Assembly: GCA_051650265.1 (NCBI GenBank)
Contig: JBOFIR010000049.1
Coordinates: 1 to 22,866 of the forward strand
DNA from: JBOFEH01 sp051650265
Lineage (GTDB): Bacteria > Bacillota > Clostridia > Lachnospirales > Cellulosilyticaceae
Direction of reading: 5' to 3'
DNA length: 22,866 nt
Below the pieces are notes generated by a model. That model saw only the letters and a list, made by a program, of their open reading frames with translations, did no database searches and was not told the DNA's origin. A program made the translations under genes and the position numbers. Of this stretch, positions 6,831 through 14,258 are shown one piece after another (within the stretch, counting starts at the first letter, position 1; each line of letters starts with the position of its first letter).

Positions 6831-7358
6831 TTACTCTTTCTCTTTTTTAATTGTTTCATCAATATATTGCTTCAGTACTTCTAGCGCCTGTGCATCACCG
6901 ATCACTGCCTTTGGTAAGATAACGGCCTCTTGTGATGTCACATACAAAAACAAATACTGATCATCTTCTATCGTCTTTGATACATGATGCCACTGTTTGG
7001 TAATACCATGTGCTGGTATATTCTCACTGATCCCCTGTTCCCCTATTGTTACTACATGCTGATCGTACAATGTCTGGTCATTTCCTTCTCTCAGAAGCCT
7101 TTTTGAAACTTTTCTCATAGATTTCATATAGAACTTTGGAAAAAAGATCAGCCATATCAGTGCTGGTATCCCAAATATAATTAGCCCCACTACATTTTCA
7201 AACTTATTAGTGATCCCATAGCCCGCACTCATGATTACTATTGGTGAAAGCACTCTGCATATCATCATCACCCTTCTCGTCACTGCACTATGCTGGAGAT
7301 GTCCTTGATAACATGCAATATATGCTTCTTCAGTGAGTTTAAATTCATAGTTATACAT
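6831..7358 (-). CDS. YcxB-like membrane protein
   Basis: The 175-residue protein has a cytosolic N-terminus, two adjacent membrane segments (about 33-48 and 55-73) and a C-terminal soluble domain (about 100-170) with QWHHVSKTIEDDQYLFLYVTSQEAVILPKAVI, the hallmark of YcxB-like C-terminal domains (a PH-like fold found in many Firmicutes). The function of the family is unknown. AGGGGGG stands before the ATG. The 53-residue peptide follows 11 bases downstream. The gap 7359-7508 upstream shows no convincing promoter. Confidence 0.85.
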   Translation of the reverse strand: MYNYEFKLTEEAYIACYQGHLQHSAVTRRVMMICRVLSPIVIMSAGYGITNKFENVVGLIIFGIPALIWLIFFPKFYMKSMRKVSKRLLREGNDQTLYDQHVVTIGEQGISENIPAHGITKQWHHVSKTIEDDQYLFLYVTSQEAVILPKAVIGDAQALEVLKQYIDETIKKEKE

Positions 7359-7508
7359 ACGTTATTCCCCCCTTTTCACCTACGTATCTATCATTCTGTT
7401 CTAGCCTATCAGATAATCTATTGATTTGTACATACTTATCAGTTATTTTTAATCTAATTGTTAGGTTTCTTTGTGTATCAAAACAATCTTCATTGAACTT
7501 TCCTATAC

Positions 7509-7548
7509 AATCCAAAAGGAGACAGCCACTGCTATCTCCTTTTGGATT
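7509..7548. terminator. Hairpin terminator of the sugar operon
   Basis: A perfect 14-bp inverted repeat (7509-7522 with 7535-7548, core TCCAAAAGGAGA) overlaps the stop codon of the last operon gene. There is no real T-run after it on the minus strand, so it may act as an RNA-stabilising end rather than a full terminator. Confidence 0.7.
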
Positions 7549-8632
7549 ATATATTCATTAATGGTGTTTTTTCAAATACTGATGTGATCGCAATATGTTC
7601 ACCGGCTTCACTACTTCTCTCAAATCCGGTCATGACTTCTAATACATGATAGGTCAGATTACTACTTGCTCTCGCCTGCTCTCCTGTTCTAATAGCTATT
7701 GCCATATCACTTAGTCCAAGTCCTCTACTATTTTGAGGATAGTCAAATACCAGAGGGAATTCTAAGAACTCCCCTTTGCTTGGTCTATAGATACGGATTG
7801 GTCCACCAAACGTATTAGGATCTGGTACAGAAAGTGTTCCCTCAGAACCATATATTTCAATACATGGCATCTCAGCCTTATAGGCATCAAATGTGGTAAA
7901 GATCGTACCAACTGCACCACTTTCAAATTGCATCATGCCTGCCACATACGTTGGTACATCTACTTTGATGACCTCACCAGCATGTGGGTTACTGGTAATC
8001 TTTCTTTCTGGAAAGGAGATCTTTGCCATACCTGATACTTGTTTGATTCCACCTAATAGAGTGACAAGTGCTGAGATATAATAAGGTCCCATATCCATCA
8101 TAGGTCCCCCACCATGTTTGTAGTAGAATTCTGGATCTGGATGCCATGTTTCATGTCCACGACATACCATGAATGCAGATGCCCCAACAGGTGTACCAAT
8201 ATAGCCATCTTCGATTAATTTTCTACAGGTCTGAATCCCTGCGCCCAAGAATGTATCTGGCGCACCACCCATTCTGAGTTGTTTTTCCGCTGCTAATGCC
8301 ACCAATGCCTGCCCTTCTTCAAAGGTTGCACCAAGTGGTTTTTCTGAATACACGTTTTTACCAGCTAGCAAAGCTGCTTTTGACACCTCAAAATGCTCAT
8401 AAGGTCTAGTCAGATTGAGTACGATTTCAATGCGTTCATCTGCAAAAAGTGCATGCATATCCTCATAGATTGTCTCTATGCCATATTTTTCAGATGCTCT
8501 TTCCGCTTTTTCTCTCACAAGATCACAGATTCCTACGATTTCTAATGTATCTTGATATAAATGGGTGATATTCTCAAGATAAATACCACTAATATCGCCT
8601 ATTCCTACAATCCCTACACGTACGCGTTCCAT
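7547..8632 (-). CDS. Gfo/Idh/MocA-family oxidoreductase (second copy)
   Basis: The 361-residue NAD(P)-dependent sugar dehydrogenase-like protein has an N-terminal Rossmann fold (VGIVGIGDISGIY, 6-18) and the family EKP motif at 97-99 with the presumed catalytic Lys98. The second domain carries GGGPMMDMGPYYISAL (174-189); the D..PYY form places it in the subgroup with Tyr where many relatives have His. Substrates are typically free or phosphorylated sugars or inositols; which one is not visible. It is last of three genes, nine bases after the ThuA-like gene, with TAGGGGG before the ATG. It is only distantly like the first oxidoreductase of the operon, so the two likely act on different intermediates. 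Confidence 0.92.
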   Translation of the reverse strand: MERVRVGIVGIGDISGIYLENITHLYQDTLEIVGICDLVREKAERASEKYGIETIYEDMHALFADERIEIVLNLTRPYEHFEVSKAALLAGKNVYSEKPLGATFEEGQALVALAAEKQLRMGGAPDTFLGAGIQTCRKLIEDGYIGTPVGASAFMVCRGHETWHPDPEFYYKHGGGPMMDMGPYYISALVTLLGGIKQVSGMAKISFPERKITSNPHAGEVIKVDVPTYVAGMMQFESGAVGTIFTTFDAYKAEMPCIEIYGSEGTLSVPDPNTFGGPIRIYRPSKGEFLEFPLVFDYPQNSRGLGLSDMAIAIRTGEQARASSNLTYHVLEVMTGFERSSEAGEHIAITSVFEKTPLMNI

Positions 8633-8641
8633 AAATACCCC

Positions 8642-9364
8642 CTAATATAACCTCTCATTATTTTCAAAGCCCTCTGTCGTTAATCCTTGCTCAGTAGCAA
8701 TTTCTTTTCCTTCTGCAGCCCATATCAATCCACGCTTCATCATTTTTTCTGCTTCTGTTGCTTGTTCAAAGACCTGGTCTTGATGGCCTAGTGATGTATA
8801 GAACACTCTACCATTACCCCAATATTTGATCCATGCTACTGGCATATCTATTGGTTTATTTGTACTATAGTAGCCATTAATAAGTGGGAATCTTGTAGTT
8901 GCTAACACCTCAATAGCTGGATCTACGTGAAGATAGTACTGCTCACTTTTTATTTCGAAATCACTGAGTCCTTGTACAATATTATGTGCCCCTTCGCAAA
9001 TATTGACAGTGTAGGCTACACCATCTCCACCCGGATGACTAACCCATTGGCCTCCTGTCATGAATTGCCACTCTGTACTTTGTCTAAATGCATCGCACAT
9101 ACCACCATGACATCCAGCAAGTCCCACACCACTTGCTATAGCTCTGGAAACATTCTCTACATATTCATGTTTGATCTCACCCATTGTCCAGCATGCTACA
9201 ATGAGATCAAGTGTTTTCAGATACGTCCCATCACTTAAACAATCTAGCGTGTCATGAATTTCCACCTCAAATCCTTCTGTCTCTAACAATCCTGCAAAAC
9301 GCTTTGATACAAGATCTGGTTGATGACCATCCCATCCACCTTGAAAAATAAGTGCTTTTTTCAT
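8642..9364 (-). CDS. ThuA-like sugar-utilisation protein
   Basis: The 240-residue protein covers the ThuA domain (class I glutamine-amidotransferase-like fold, PF06283). Seen are the N-terminal strand KALIFQGGWDGHQ, GLAGCHGGMCDAF (81-93) with the family G.HGG turn, GGQWVSHPGG (104-113) and VFYTSLGHQD near 197-206. ThuA was found in a trehalose/sucrose utilisation locus of Sinorhizobium, next to ThuB, a Gfo/Idh/MocA dehydrogenase that makes 3-keto sugars; the same pairing here suggests keto-sugar handling. It is the middle gene, 12 bases after the first oxidoreductase, with AGGGGGA before the ATG. The exact reaction is not established. Confidence 0.9.
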   Translation of the reverse strand: MKKALIFQGGWDGHQPDLVSKRFAGLLETEGFEVEIHDTLDCLSDGTYLKTLDLIVACWTMGEIKHEYVENVSRAIASGVGLAGCHGGMCDAFRQSTEWQFMTGGQWVSHPGGDGVAYTVNICEGAHNIVQGLSDFEIKSEQYYLHVDPAIEVLATTRFPLINGYYSTNKPIDMPVAWIKYWGNGRVFYTSLGHQDQVFEQATEAEKMMKRGLIWAAEGKEIATEQGLTTEGFENNERLY

Positions 9365-9376
9365 ATCATTTCCCCC

Positions 9377-10432
9377 TTAGATGCGACAAGCAATACCTGT
9401 TTGACGTGTTTGTGATTCAAATGCTGTATCAATAACACGCATTACTCTAAGTGCTTGTTCTGGCTTCACGATGAGCTCTGCTTTTCCTTCTAATACATCT
9501 ATAATATTTTGATAGTAGTGTTCCCAGCTTACCACTACCTCTGGCAAAGCAGTTTCCACTGTAGTCTGCTGAGGTCTTGGCGCCATCGTACGTGTAGGAC
9601 CTGCACTCGTATACACGATCTCATCTTCCCAGAGCATTTCACTATCTTCTTTGATCCCCATGATTTTGCCTTTTCCATCCCAATCCTCAACGATTACTGT
9701 ACCATCAGCTCCACATACATGCCATCTTGGCTGTGTAAGGAGGCAGTTAGTTGCCACCTCAATGACTGCTGTTATGCCACTTTCAAATCTGAGAACCACA
9801 TCAAAGTGATCGTCTACTTCTGGTGCAAATATATTTTGCAAATGAGCATCTACTGAAACAACCTCTTCTGGAATCATCCACAGAAGTTGATCTATCATAT
9901 GAACGCCCCAGTCAAATAGCATTCCTCCACCATTTACCTTGTAGCCTCTCCATCCATGAAGTGATCTTCTAGAACCTTGCACGCGACTTTCGATACGATA
10001 CATATGCCCTACAGTGTTTTGGTCATAAATTGCTTTGATGATACGGAAATCTTTATCCCACCTTCTATTTTGATGGATTGAAAAGAGTTTCTTTTCTTCA
10101 TGCATCACAGCGATAATCTCTTCTAATTCTTTTGCATTCATGGTCACTGGCTTTTCACAGATTACGTGTTTACCTGCTCTTAGGCAATCAATCACATACT
10201 GTTTATGTACATCATTTGGTGTTGCAATGGTTACGATATCAATCTCTGGATCTTCAAGAAGTTCCTGTGCACTCTCATATGCTTTAATGCCATTTTTCTT
10301 TGCTTTTTCAAGCATTTCTTCTCTTAGATCAAATGCGCCAACCACTTCAATATCTTGAATTCTTCCTGATATATTTTCGTGATGCCAGCCACCCATACCG
10401 CCATAACCAATGATTCCTAATTTATATGCCAT
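9377..10432 (-). CDS. Gfo/Idh/MocA-family oxidoreductase (first copy)
   Basis: The 351-residue NAD(P)-binding sugar dehydrogenase-like protein has the Rossmann motif GIIGYGGMGGWH (6-17), EKPVTMNAKEL from 93 with presumed catalytic Lys94, and GGGMLFDWGVHMID (168-181) with the Asp174/His178 pair typical of inositol/glucose dehydrogenase relatives. The ATG at 10432 is chosen over a start at 10495 because GAGGTGG lies seven bases upstream and the extra 21 residues are just lysine-rich read-through. It is first of a three-gene operon. The divergent AraC-type gene is the likely regulator. Confidence 0.92.
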   Translation of the reverse strand: MAYKLGIIGYGGMGGWHHENISGRIQDIEVVGAFDLREEMLEKAKKNGIKAYESAQELLEDPEIDIVTIATPNDVHKQYVIDCLRAGKHVICEKPVTMNAKELEEIIAVMHEEKKLFSIHQNRRWDKDFRIIKAIYDQNTVGHMYRIESRVQGSRRSLHGWRGYKVNGGGMLFDWGVHMIDQLLWMIPEEVVSVDAHLQNIFAPEVDDHFDVVLRFESGITAVIEVATNCLLTQPRWHVCGADGTVIVEDWDGKGKIMGIKEDSEMLWEDEIVYTSAGPTRTMAPRPQQTTVETALPEVVVSWEHYYQNIIDVLEGKAELIVKPEQALRVMRVIDTAFESQTRQTGIACRI

Positions 10433-10524
10433 CTGACTTCCACCTCTTTTGGACTTATTTTTCTTTATTTTATCATCCTTGCTTGTTCCCTTCATGCCAA
10501 ATCAGCTCAAATTTGCGTCATATA

Positions 10525-10553
10525 TTGCTATTTTGAAGGTGATAGCGCATAAT
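10525..10553 (+). promoter_or_regulatory. Probable promoter of the AraC-type regulator
   Basis: TTGCTA (10525-10530) and CATAAT (10548-10553) are separated by exactly 17 bases, about 30 bases before the start codon. The 151-base divergent gap also must hold the sugar operon promoter; I could not pick one with confidence. Confidence 0.5.
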
Positions 10554-10583
10554 CAAAGGAGAACATTTCGGAGGAATTAATCT

Positions 10584-11381
10584 ATGAAAAATACGACCTA
10601 TCCCAAAGGTTTTTATGAATTTTTTACAGAGCCTAACAAAGACACGATACGGAGTCACCAGATTTCTAATCTCTCTTTTTTACCCCATATGCATGTTGAA
10701 ATTGAAATGGTCTATGTGACTGAAGGCGAATTACGCGTCCAGATCGATGACCAAATTCAATTATTGTCCCCACATACACTTGCTTTTATTGCACCTCATA
10801 AAATACATACATTTGATACCCCTACTACTAGCCACAGTATTCTGACCATCTTTAACCCACTTCTTATACCCGAAATCGATCATCTCCTAAAACAACAAAC
10901 CCCTAAGTCACCTTTTATCTACGATCTTTCACCCACACTTGACGCACATTTTCAGGCACTTACAGATTCTAATACCATGCAAAACCTTCTTTTAGCCAAA
11001 GGACATCTCTCTATTATTCTAGGCACACTCTTAGAGCATCTGACATTTACACAGAATACGTCTCAAGATAACTATATGGTTCAAATAGTACTCCAACATA
11101 TTTATAGTCATTACCAAGAAAATATTTCTCTGAGCAGCCTATCTTCCCATTTAGGCTTATCAAAATATTATATTTCGCATCTTTTTAATCAAGAAATTGG
11201 GTGTAGTCTCACCAACTACATCAATTTTTTACGCGTCAACAAAGCCAAGGAACTACTTCTTAGTGATAAGACCATTACTGAGATCGCTTATGAATGTGGC
11301 TTTGAAAGTGCTAGGAGTTTTTATCGTGCATTTATGAAGTTTTGTGGAACAACCCCTCTGCAATATAGAAAAAAAGACTAA
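10584..11381 (+). CDS. AraC/XylS-family transcriptional regulator
   Basis: The 265-residue protein has an N-terminal cupin-like sensor (about 15-110; FLPHMHVEIEMVYVTEGEL at 33-50 gives the H.H...E pattern) and a C-terminal double HTH (about 160-265; SLSSLSSHLGLSKYYISHLF, then ITEIAYECGFESARSFYRAF and TPLQYR). Such proteins usually bind a sugar or sugar derivative and activate a nearby operon. GGAGG lies eight bases before the ATG. It is divergent from the oxidoreductase/ThuA operon and separated by 151 bases, so it is probably its regulator. It ends at a strong terminator. Confidence 0.94.
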   Translation: MKNTTYPKGFYEFFTEPNKDTIRSHQISNLSFLPHMHVEIEMVYVTEGELRVQIDDQIQLLSPHTLAFIAPHKIHTFDTPTTSHSILTIFNPLLIPEIDHLLKQQTPKSPFIYDLSPTLDAHFQALTDSNTMQNLLLAKGHLSIILGTLLEHLTFTQNTSQDNYMVQIVLQHIYSHYQENISLSSLSSHLGLSKYYISHLFNQEIGCSLTNYINFLRVNKAKELLLSDKTITEIAYECGFESARSFYRAFMKFCGTTPLQYRKKD

Positions 11382-11384
11382 CAA

Positions 11385-11423
11385 AAAAGCTGAAGTACCT
11401 AAATTTAAAGTACTTCAGCTTTT
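11385..11423. terminator. Bidirectional terminator between araC-type gene and parB operon
   Basis: A perfect 14-bp stem (11385-11398 with 11410-11423) is flanked by A-run and T-run, so it serves both converging transcripts. Confidence 0.93.
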
Positions 11424-11429
11424 CTTTTA

Positions 11430-11924
11430 TTATTCGTTCATTGCTTTTTGGATTGCTTCTTTTTCTTCATCTGATAAAGTATACGTTGATTGCCCATTTA
11501 CAACTGGCTTTGCATAAGTGTAAGAACCATTTCTACTGTAGATACCGTTGAGCACAACCCCTGTGTTGTTCACATCGAGTAAAGCGATAGCAAATGAAAG
11601 ATCCGCTCCTACATTTTCAATGGCATTGTATCTTACAACACCTACTCTTTGTACACACAGCTTGATTTGTTTTTCAAGCGCTGTGATATGTGCCACCATC
11701 ATATTGTGCTCTGATTTTACTTCATTCACACTCTGTGCATAGCCTGCTAAAAGTGCTTCGAAATCCACATCTTCTTTTGTCATAAATGCTTTGTATTTTT
11801 TTTGAATCTTGTTTGACCTTACCATAGAAATGATAAGCATAATAAATAGAACAAATGAGAAGATCCCAAGCCCTACCACGATGTATAATAAATTGTCATT
11901 TAATAATGTAACGATCTCATTCAT
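11430..11924 (-). CDS. DUF4446 family protein
   Basis: The 164-residue protein has one N-terminal membrane segment (about 11-35), a coiled-coil-prone middle, and the DUF4446 core VGVVRYNAIENVGADLSFAIALLD (about 95-117) followed by GVVLNGIYSR and TYAKPVVNGQSTYTLSDEE. The family is of unknown function and is found regularly just after parB in Clostridia, suggesting a link to segregation or the cell membrane. It lies 30 bases after parB in the same direction and is probably the third gene of the parAB operon. The ribosome site AAAAGGAT is about 12 bases before the ATG, rather far. Confidence 0.9.
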   Translation of the reverse strand: MNEIVTLLNDNLLYIVVGLGIFSFVLFIMLIISMVRSNKIQKKYKAFMTKEDVDFEALLAGYAQSVNEVKSEHNMMVAHITALEKQIKLCVQRVGVVRYNAIENVGADLSFAIALLDVNNTGVVLNGIYSRNGSYTYAKPVVNGQSTYTLSDEEKEAIQKAMNE

Positions 11925-11954
11925 AATCTCTATCTCATCCTTTTAATTCTTATA

Positions 11955-12794
11955 TTACTGTATTCTATTTATAATTCTTTCCAATTCTTCATCAGAATAG
12001 TACTCTATTTCAATCTTTCCTTTTTTCTTGCCATTAGTGATTGAAACTTTTGTCCCAAGCATTTTTTGAAGGTTTTCTTGTATTTCTTTATAGAAAGGAT
12101 TTACTGGTTCTGCTTTTTTATCTTTTTTCTCGATTACAAGAAGTTGGATATACTTTTCAGTTTCTCTTACACTAAGTCCCTTTTCTACGATTGCTTCACA
12201 TACCTGTTTTTGTAGTGCTGCATTTCTGAGCCCAACAATCAGTTTGGCATGACCTAAAGAAATTTTATCTTCTCTAAGCTGTTGCTGTACAAATGGTGTG
12301 AGTGTCAGTAATCTAAGGATATTTGCAATAGATGATCTGCTTTTTCCTAGACGATCTGCAATACGCTCTTGTGTCAGGTCAAAGCGCTCCATCAACAAGC
12401 TATATGCACATGAAAGTTCCATTGCATTCAGATTTTCTCTTTGAATATTCTCAATCAAGGAGATCTCTAGTGTCTCTTGATCTGTAATATCCTTTACGAT
12501 GATAGGAATCTCTTGAATTTGAGCTTGTCTTGCTGCACGGTATCTTCTTTCCCCTGCAATGATCTGATATTTTGTACCTTTTTGTCTGACGATGAGTGGC
12601 TGTAATACCCCATACTCCATAATCGATTGACTAAGTTCATTAAGCTCTTCCTGGCTAAAATTCTTTCTTGGTTGTTCATAATTCGGCTCTACGTCATTGA
12701 TATTAACCATTTTAATGCCCTTATCTTCCACATTTCCTAATGCTTCTTGAGATAAAAGTGCATTTAAGCCTTTTCCTAGTCCTTTTTGCTTCAT
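11955..12794 (-). CDS. parB: Chromosome partitioning protein ParB (Spo0J)
   Basis: This 279-residue CTPase clamp loads at parS and organises the origin region. The N-terminus MKQKGLGKGLNALLS is the ParA-interacting peptide. The CTP-binding blocks are GERRYRAA (81-88) and ENIQREN (115-121). The HTH is DLTQERIADRLGKSRSSIANILRLL (139-163). At the four positions known to separate ParB from Noc specificity it has Arg153, Ile159, Thr164 and Gly181; the Arg and Gly agree with parS binding. The dimerisation domain lies at the C-terminus (about 230-279). Its ATG overlaps the parA stop (ATGA), showing translational coupling. Two parS sites occur in the window. Confidence 0.97.
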   Translation of the reverse strand: MKQKGLGKGLNALLSQEALGNVEDKGIKMVNINDVEPNYEQPRKNFSQEELNELSQSIMEYGVLQPLIVRQKGTKYQIIAGERRYRAARQAQIQEIPIIVKDITDQETLEISLIENIQRENLNAMELSCAYSLLMERFDLTQERIADRLGKSRSSIANILRLLTLTPFVQQQLREDKISLGHAKLIVGLRNAALQKQVCEAIVEKGLSVRETEKYIQLLVIEKKDKKAEPVNPFYKEIQENLQKMLGTKVSITNGKKKGKIEIEYYSDEELERIINRIQ

Positions 12795-13561
12795 TTCCTT
12801 CTATTCCTTCCTATAAACTCCTTAGCCAAATCCCTATATTGATCTGCTGGCTTTGATTTATTAGCATATGCGAGACAAGACACACCATAACTTGGCGCTT
12901 CACTAAGTCTTACACTTCTACCAATTTTCGTTTTAAACACAAATTTACTAAAGTGTGTTTCTACTTCTTCTACAACTTGAACTGCTAGATTGGTCCGACC
13001 ATCAAACATTGTAAACACGATTCCTTCTAACATCAAGTCTTTATTTGTACTCTCTTTTACAAGACGAATTGTCTGCATCAATTGAGAAAGTCCTTCTAAC
13101 GCATAGTACTCACACTGCATTGGTATAAATACTGAGTTTGCACATGTTAAGGCATTGATCGTAAGAATATTTACTGCAGGTGGGCAGTCAATAAAAATAT
13201 AATCATACTCTTCTCTTACTTGATCAAGTGCTCTTTTTAAAATATATTCTCTATCTTTAGAACCTATAATTTCTACTTCTGTCCCCGCAAGATTCATATT
13301 TGATGGAATGATTTTAAGCTCCTCATTTGGAGATTTATAAATAACTTCACGAATATCTACTGCTTCTGTAAACAGTTCATAGATTGTATGAGGTAATTGA
13401 TTTTTCATAAGTCCACAACCACTTGTTGAATTCCCCTGTGGATCAATATCAACTATCAAAACTTTTTTCTTACGTTCAGCTAATGCCGCGGCTAGGTTGA
13501 TAACAGTGGTAGTTTTACCTACGCCCCCTTTTTGGTTTACTACTGCAATAATTTTACCCAT
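12791..13561 (-). CDS. parA: Chromosome partitioning ATPase ParA (Soj)
   Basis: This 256-residue ParA/MinD-type ATPase lacks the extra N-terminal HTH of plasmid ParAs, so it is the chromosomal Soj type. The deviant Walker A motif is QKGGVGKTTT (10-19), Walker A' is VDIDPQGNST and Walker B is YIFIDCPP. It works with ParB to separate origins and in Bacillus also controls DnaA. GAGGT lies eight bases before the ATG. It is first gene of parA-parB-DUF4446. An extended -10 and a parS site lie directly upstream. Confidence 0.97.
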   Translation of the reverse strand: MGKIIAVVNQKGGVGKTTTVINLAAALAERKKKVLIVDIDPQGNSTSGCGLMKNQLPHTIYELFTEAVDIREVIYKSPNEELKIIPSNMNLAGTEVEIIGSKDREYILKRALDQVREEYDYIFIDCPPAVNILTINALTCANSVFIPMQCEYYALEGLSQLMQTIRLVKESTNKDLMLEGIVFTMFDGRTNLAVQVVEEVETHFSKFVFKTKIGRSVRLSEAPSYGVSCLAYANKSKPADQYRDLAKEFIGRNRRK

Positions 13562-13602
13562 TCCAATAACCTCTTTTTCACTTGAAATCTATATTTGTTT
13601 TA

Positions 13603-13611
13603 AGTATAACA
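13603..13611 (-). promoter_or_regulatory. Extended -10 promoter of the parAB operon
   Basis: On the minus strand TGTTATACT (TGN at 13609-13611 plus TATACT at 13603-13608) lies about 42 bases before the parA start. No strong -35 was found. The parS site is some 70 bases further upstream. Confidence 0.6.
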
Positions 13612-13680
13612 TGAAGTTTAACTTTCATAAATAAATTATTTGTGAATAAAGATAAAATAGAGAACCTCTTTCTATAAAAA

Positions 13681-13696
13681 TGTTCCACGTGGAACA
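13681..13696. promoter_or_regulatory. parS: parS centromere-like site 2
   Basis: TGTTCCACGTGGAACA is identical to the site at 4654. The palindrome extends by five A/T pairs on each side (13676-13701). It sits in the divergent gap between parA and an unknown membrane protein gene, 120 bases upstream of parA. Confidence 0.94.
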
Positions 13697-13743
13697 TTTT
13701 TATAAACAAGGGTAGTGCACTTCCCAGGAAGAAAGGTGATTTT

Positions 13744-14244
13744 ATGAAACAAAAGTCTTTATTTTATCGCATCACATTATTCGCATTAATTTTTATCTCA
13801 ATATATAGTTGTATTTTTATAGGTTTTCATTTTTATATTCCCATACTTACAAATGTTACTGCTACAAGTATTCCTGATCCCAAATACGGTACACAATATG
13901 TTACGCTCAATATTGACAAGCCTGACAACCTTTTTTATGTACTCATCTATGAGGAAACTGACGATGAAAACTGGATCTACTATGCTCAAAAAAGTTACAA
14001 TGATTCTACTGAACTAATTTTGTCGCAATTTCTCCCTGAAAATAAGACCCAATACATGCTCTTAGAGGGAAGTAAAAGTACAACTAATCTCAGCTTCAGT
14101 CTCAAACCAAAATATAATCTTTCTACACTTGCCAACAAAGAACATATTTTCCATGTGATTTATATTGTTCCCAAGAATTTTTACATTTTCCCAACCTTTT
14201 ATTATACCAAACATAGTATCTTTTTCGTTGATCCTATACTCTAA
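13744..14244 (+). CDS. Unknown 166-residue membrane-anchored protein
   Basis: One N-terminal membrane segment (about 9-34) is followed by a ~130-residue domain, presumably outside the cell, rich in strands and aromatic residues (YVTLNIDKPDNLFYVLIYEE; HIFHVIYIVPKNFYIFP). There is no lipobox or known motif, and I do not recognise it. GAAAGGTGAT precedes the ATG. The next gene follows after 14 bases, so the two form an operon divergent from parAB with a parS site in the shared gap. A fibronectin-like fold is possible but unproved. Confidence 0.8.
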   Translation: MKQKSLFYRITLFALIFISIYSCIFIGFHFYIPILTNVTATSIPDPKYGTQYVTLNIDKPDNLFYVLIYEETDDENWIYYAQKSYNDSTELILSQFLPENKTQYMLLEGSKSTTNLSFSLKPKYNLSTLANKEHIFHVIYIVPKNFYIFPTFYYTKHSIFFVDPIL

Positions 14245-14258
14245 AGAAAGGCGCGCTT

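Noticed and set aside
9509..9856. 115-codon plus-strand frame opposite the first oxidoreductase
   Set aside because: It is a shadow of a well-supported conserved gene on the other strand.
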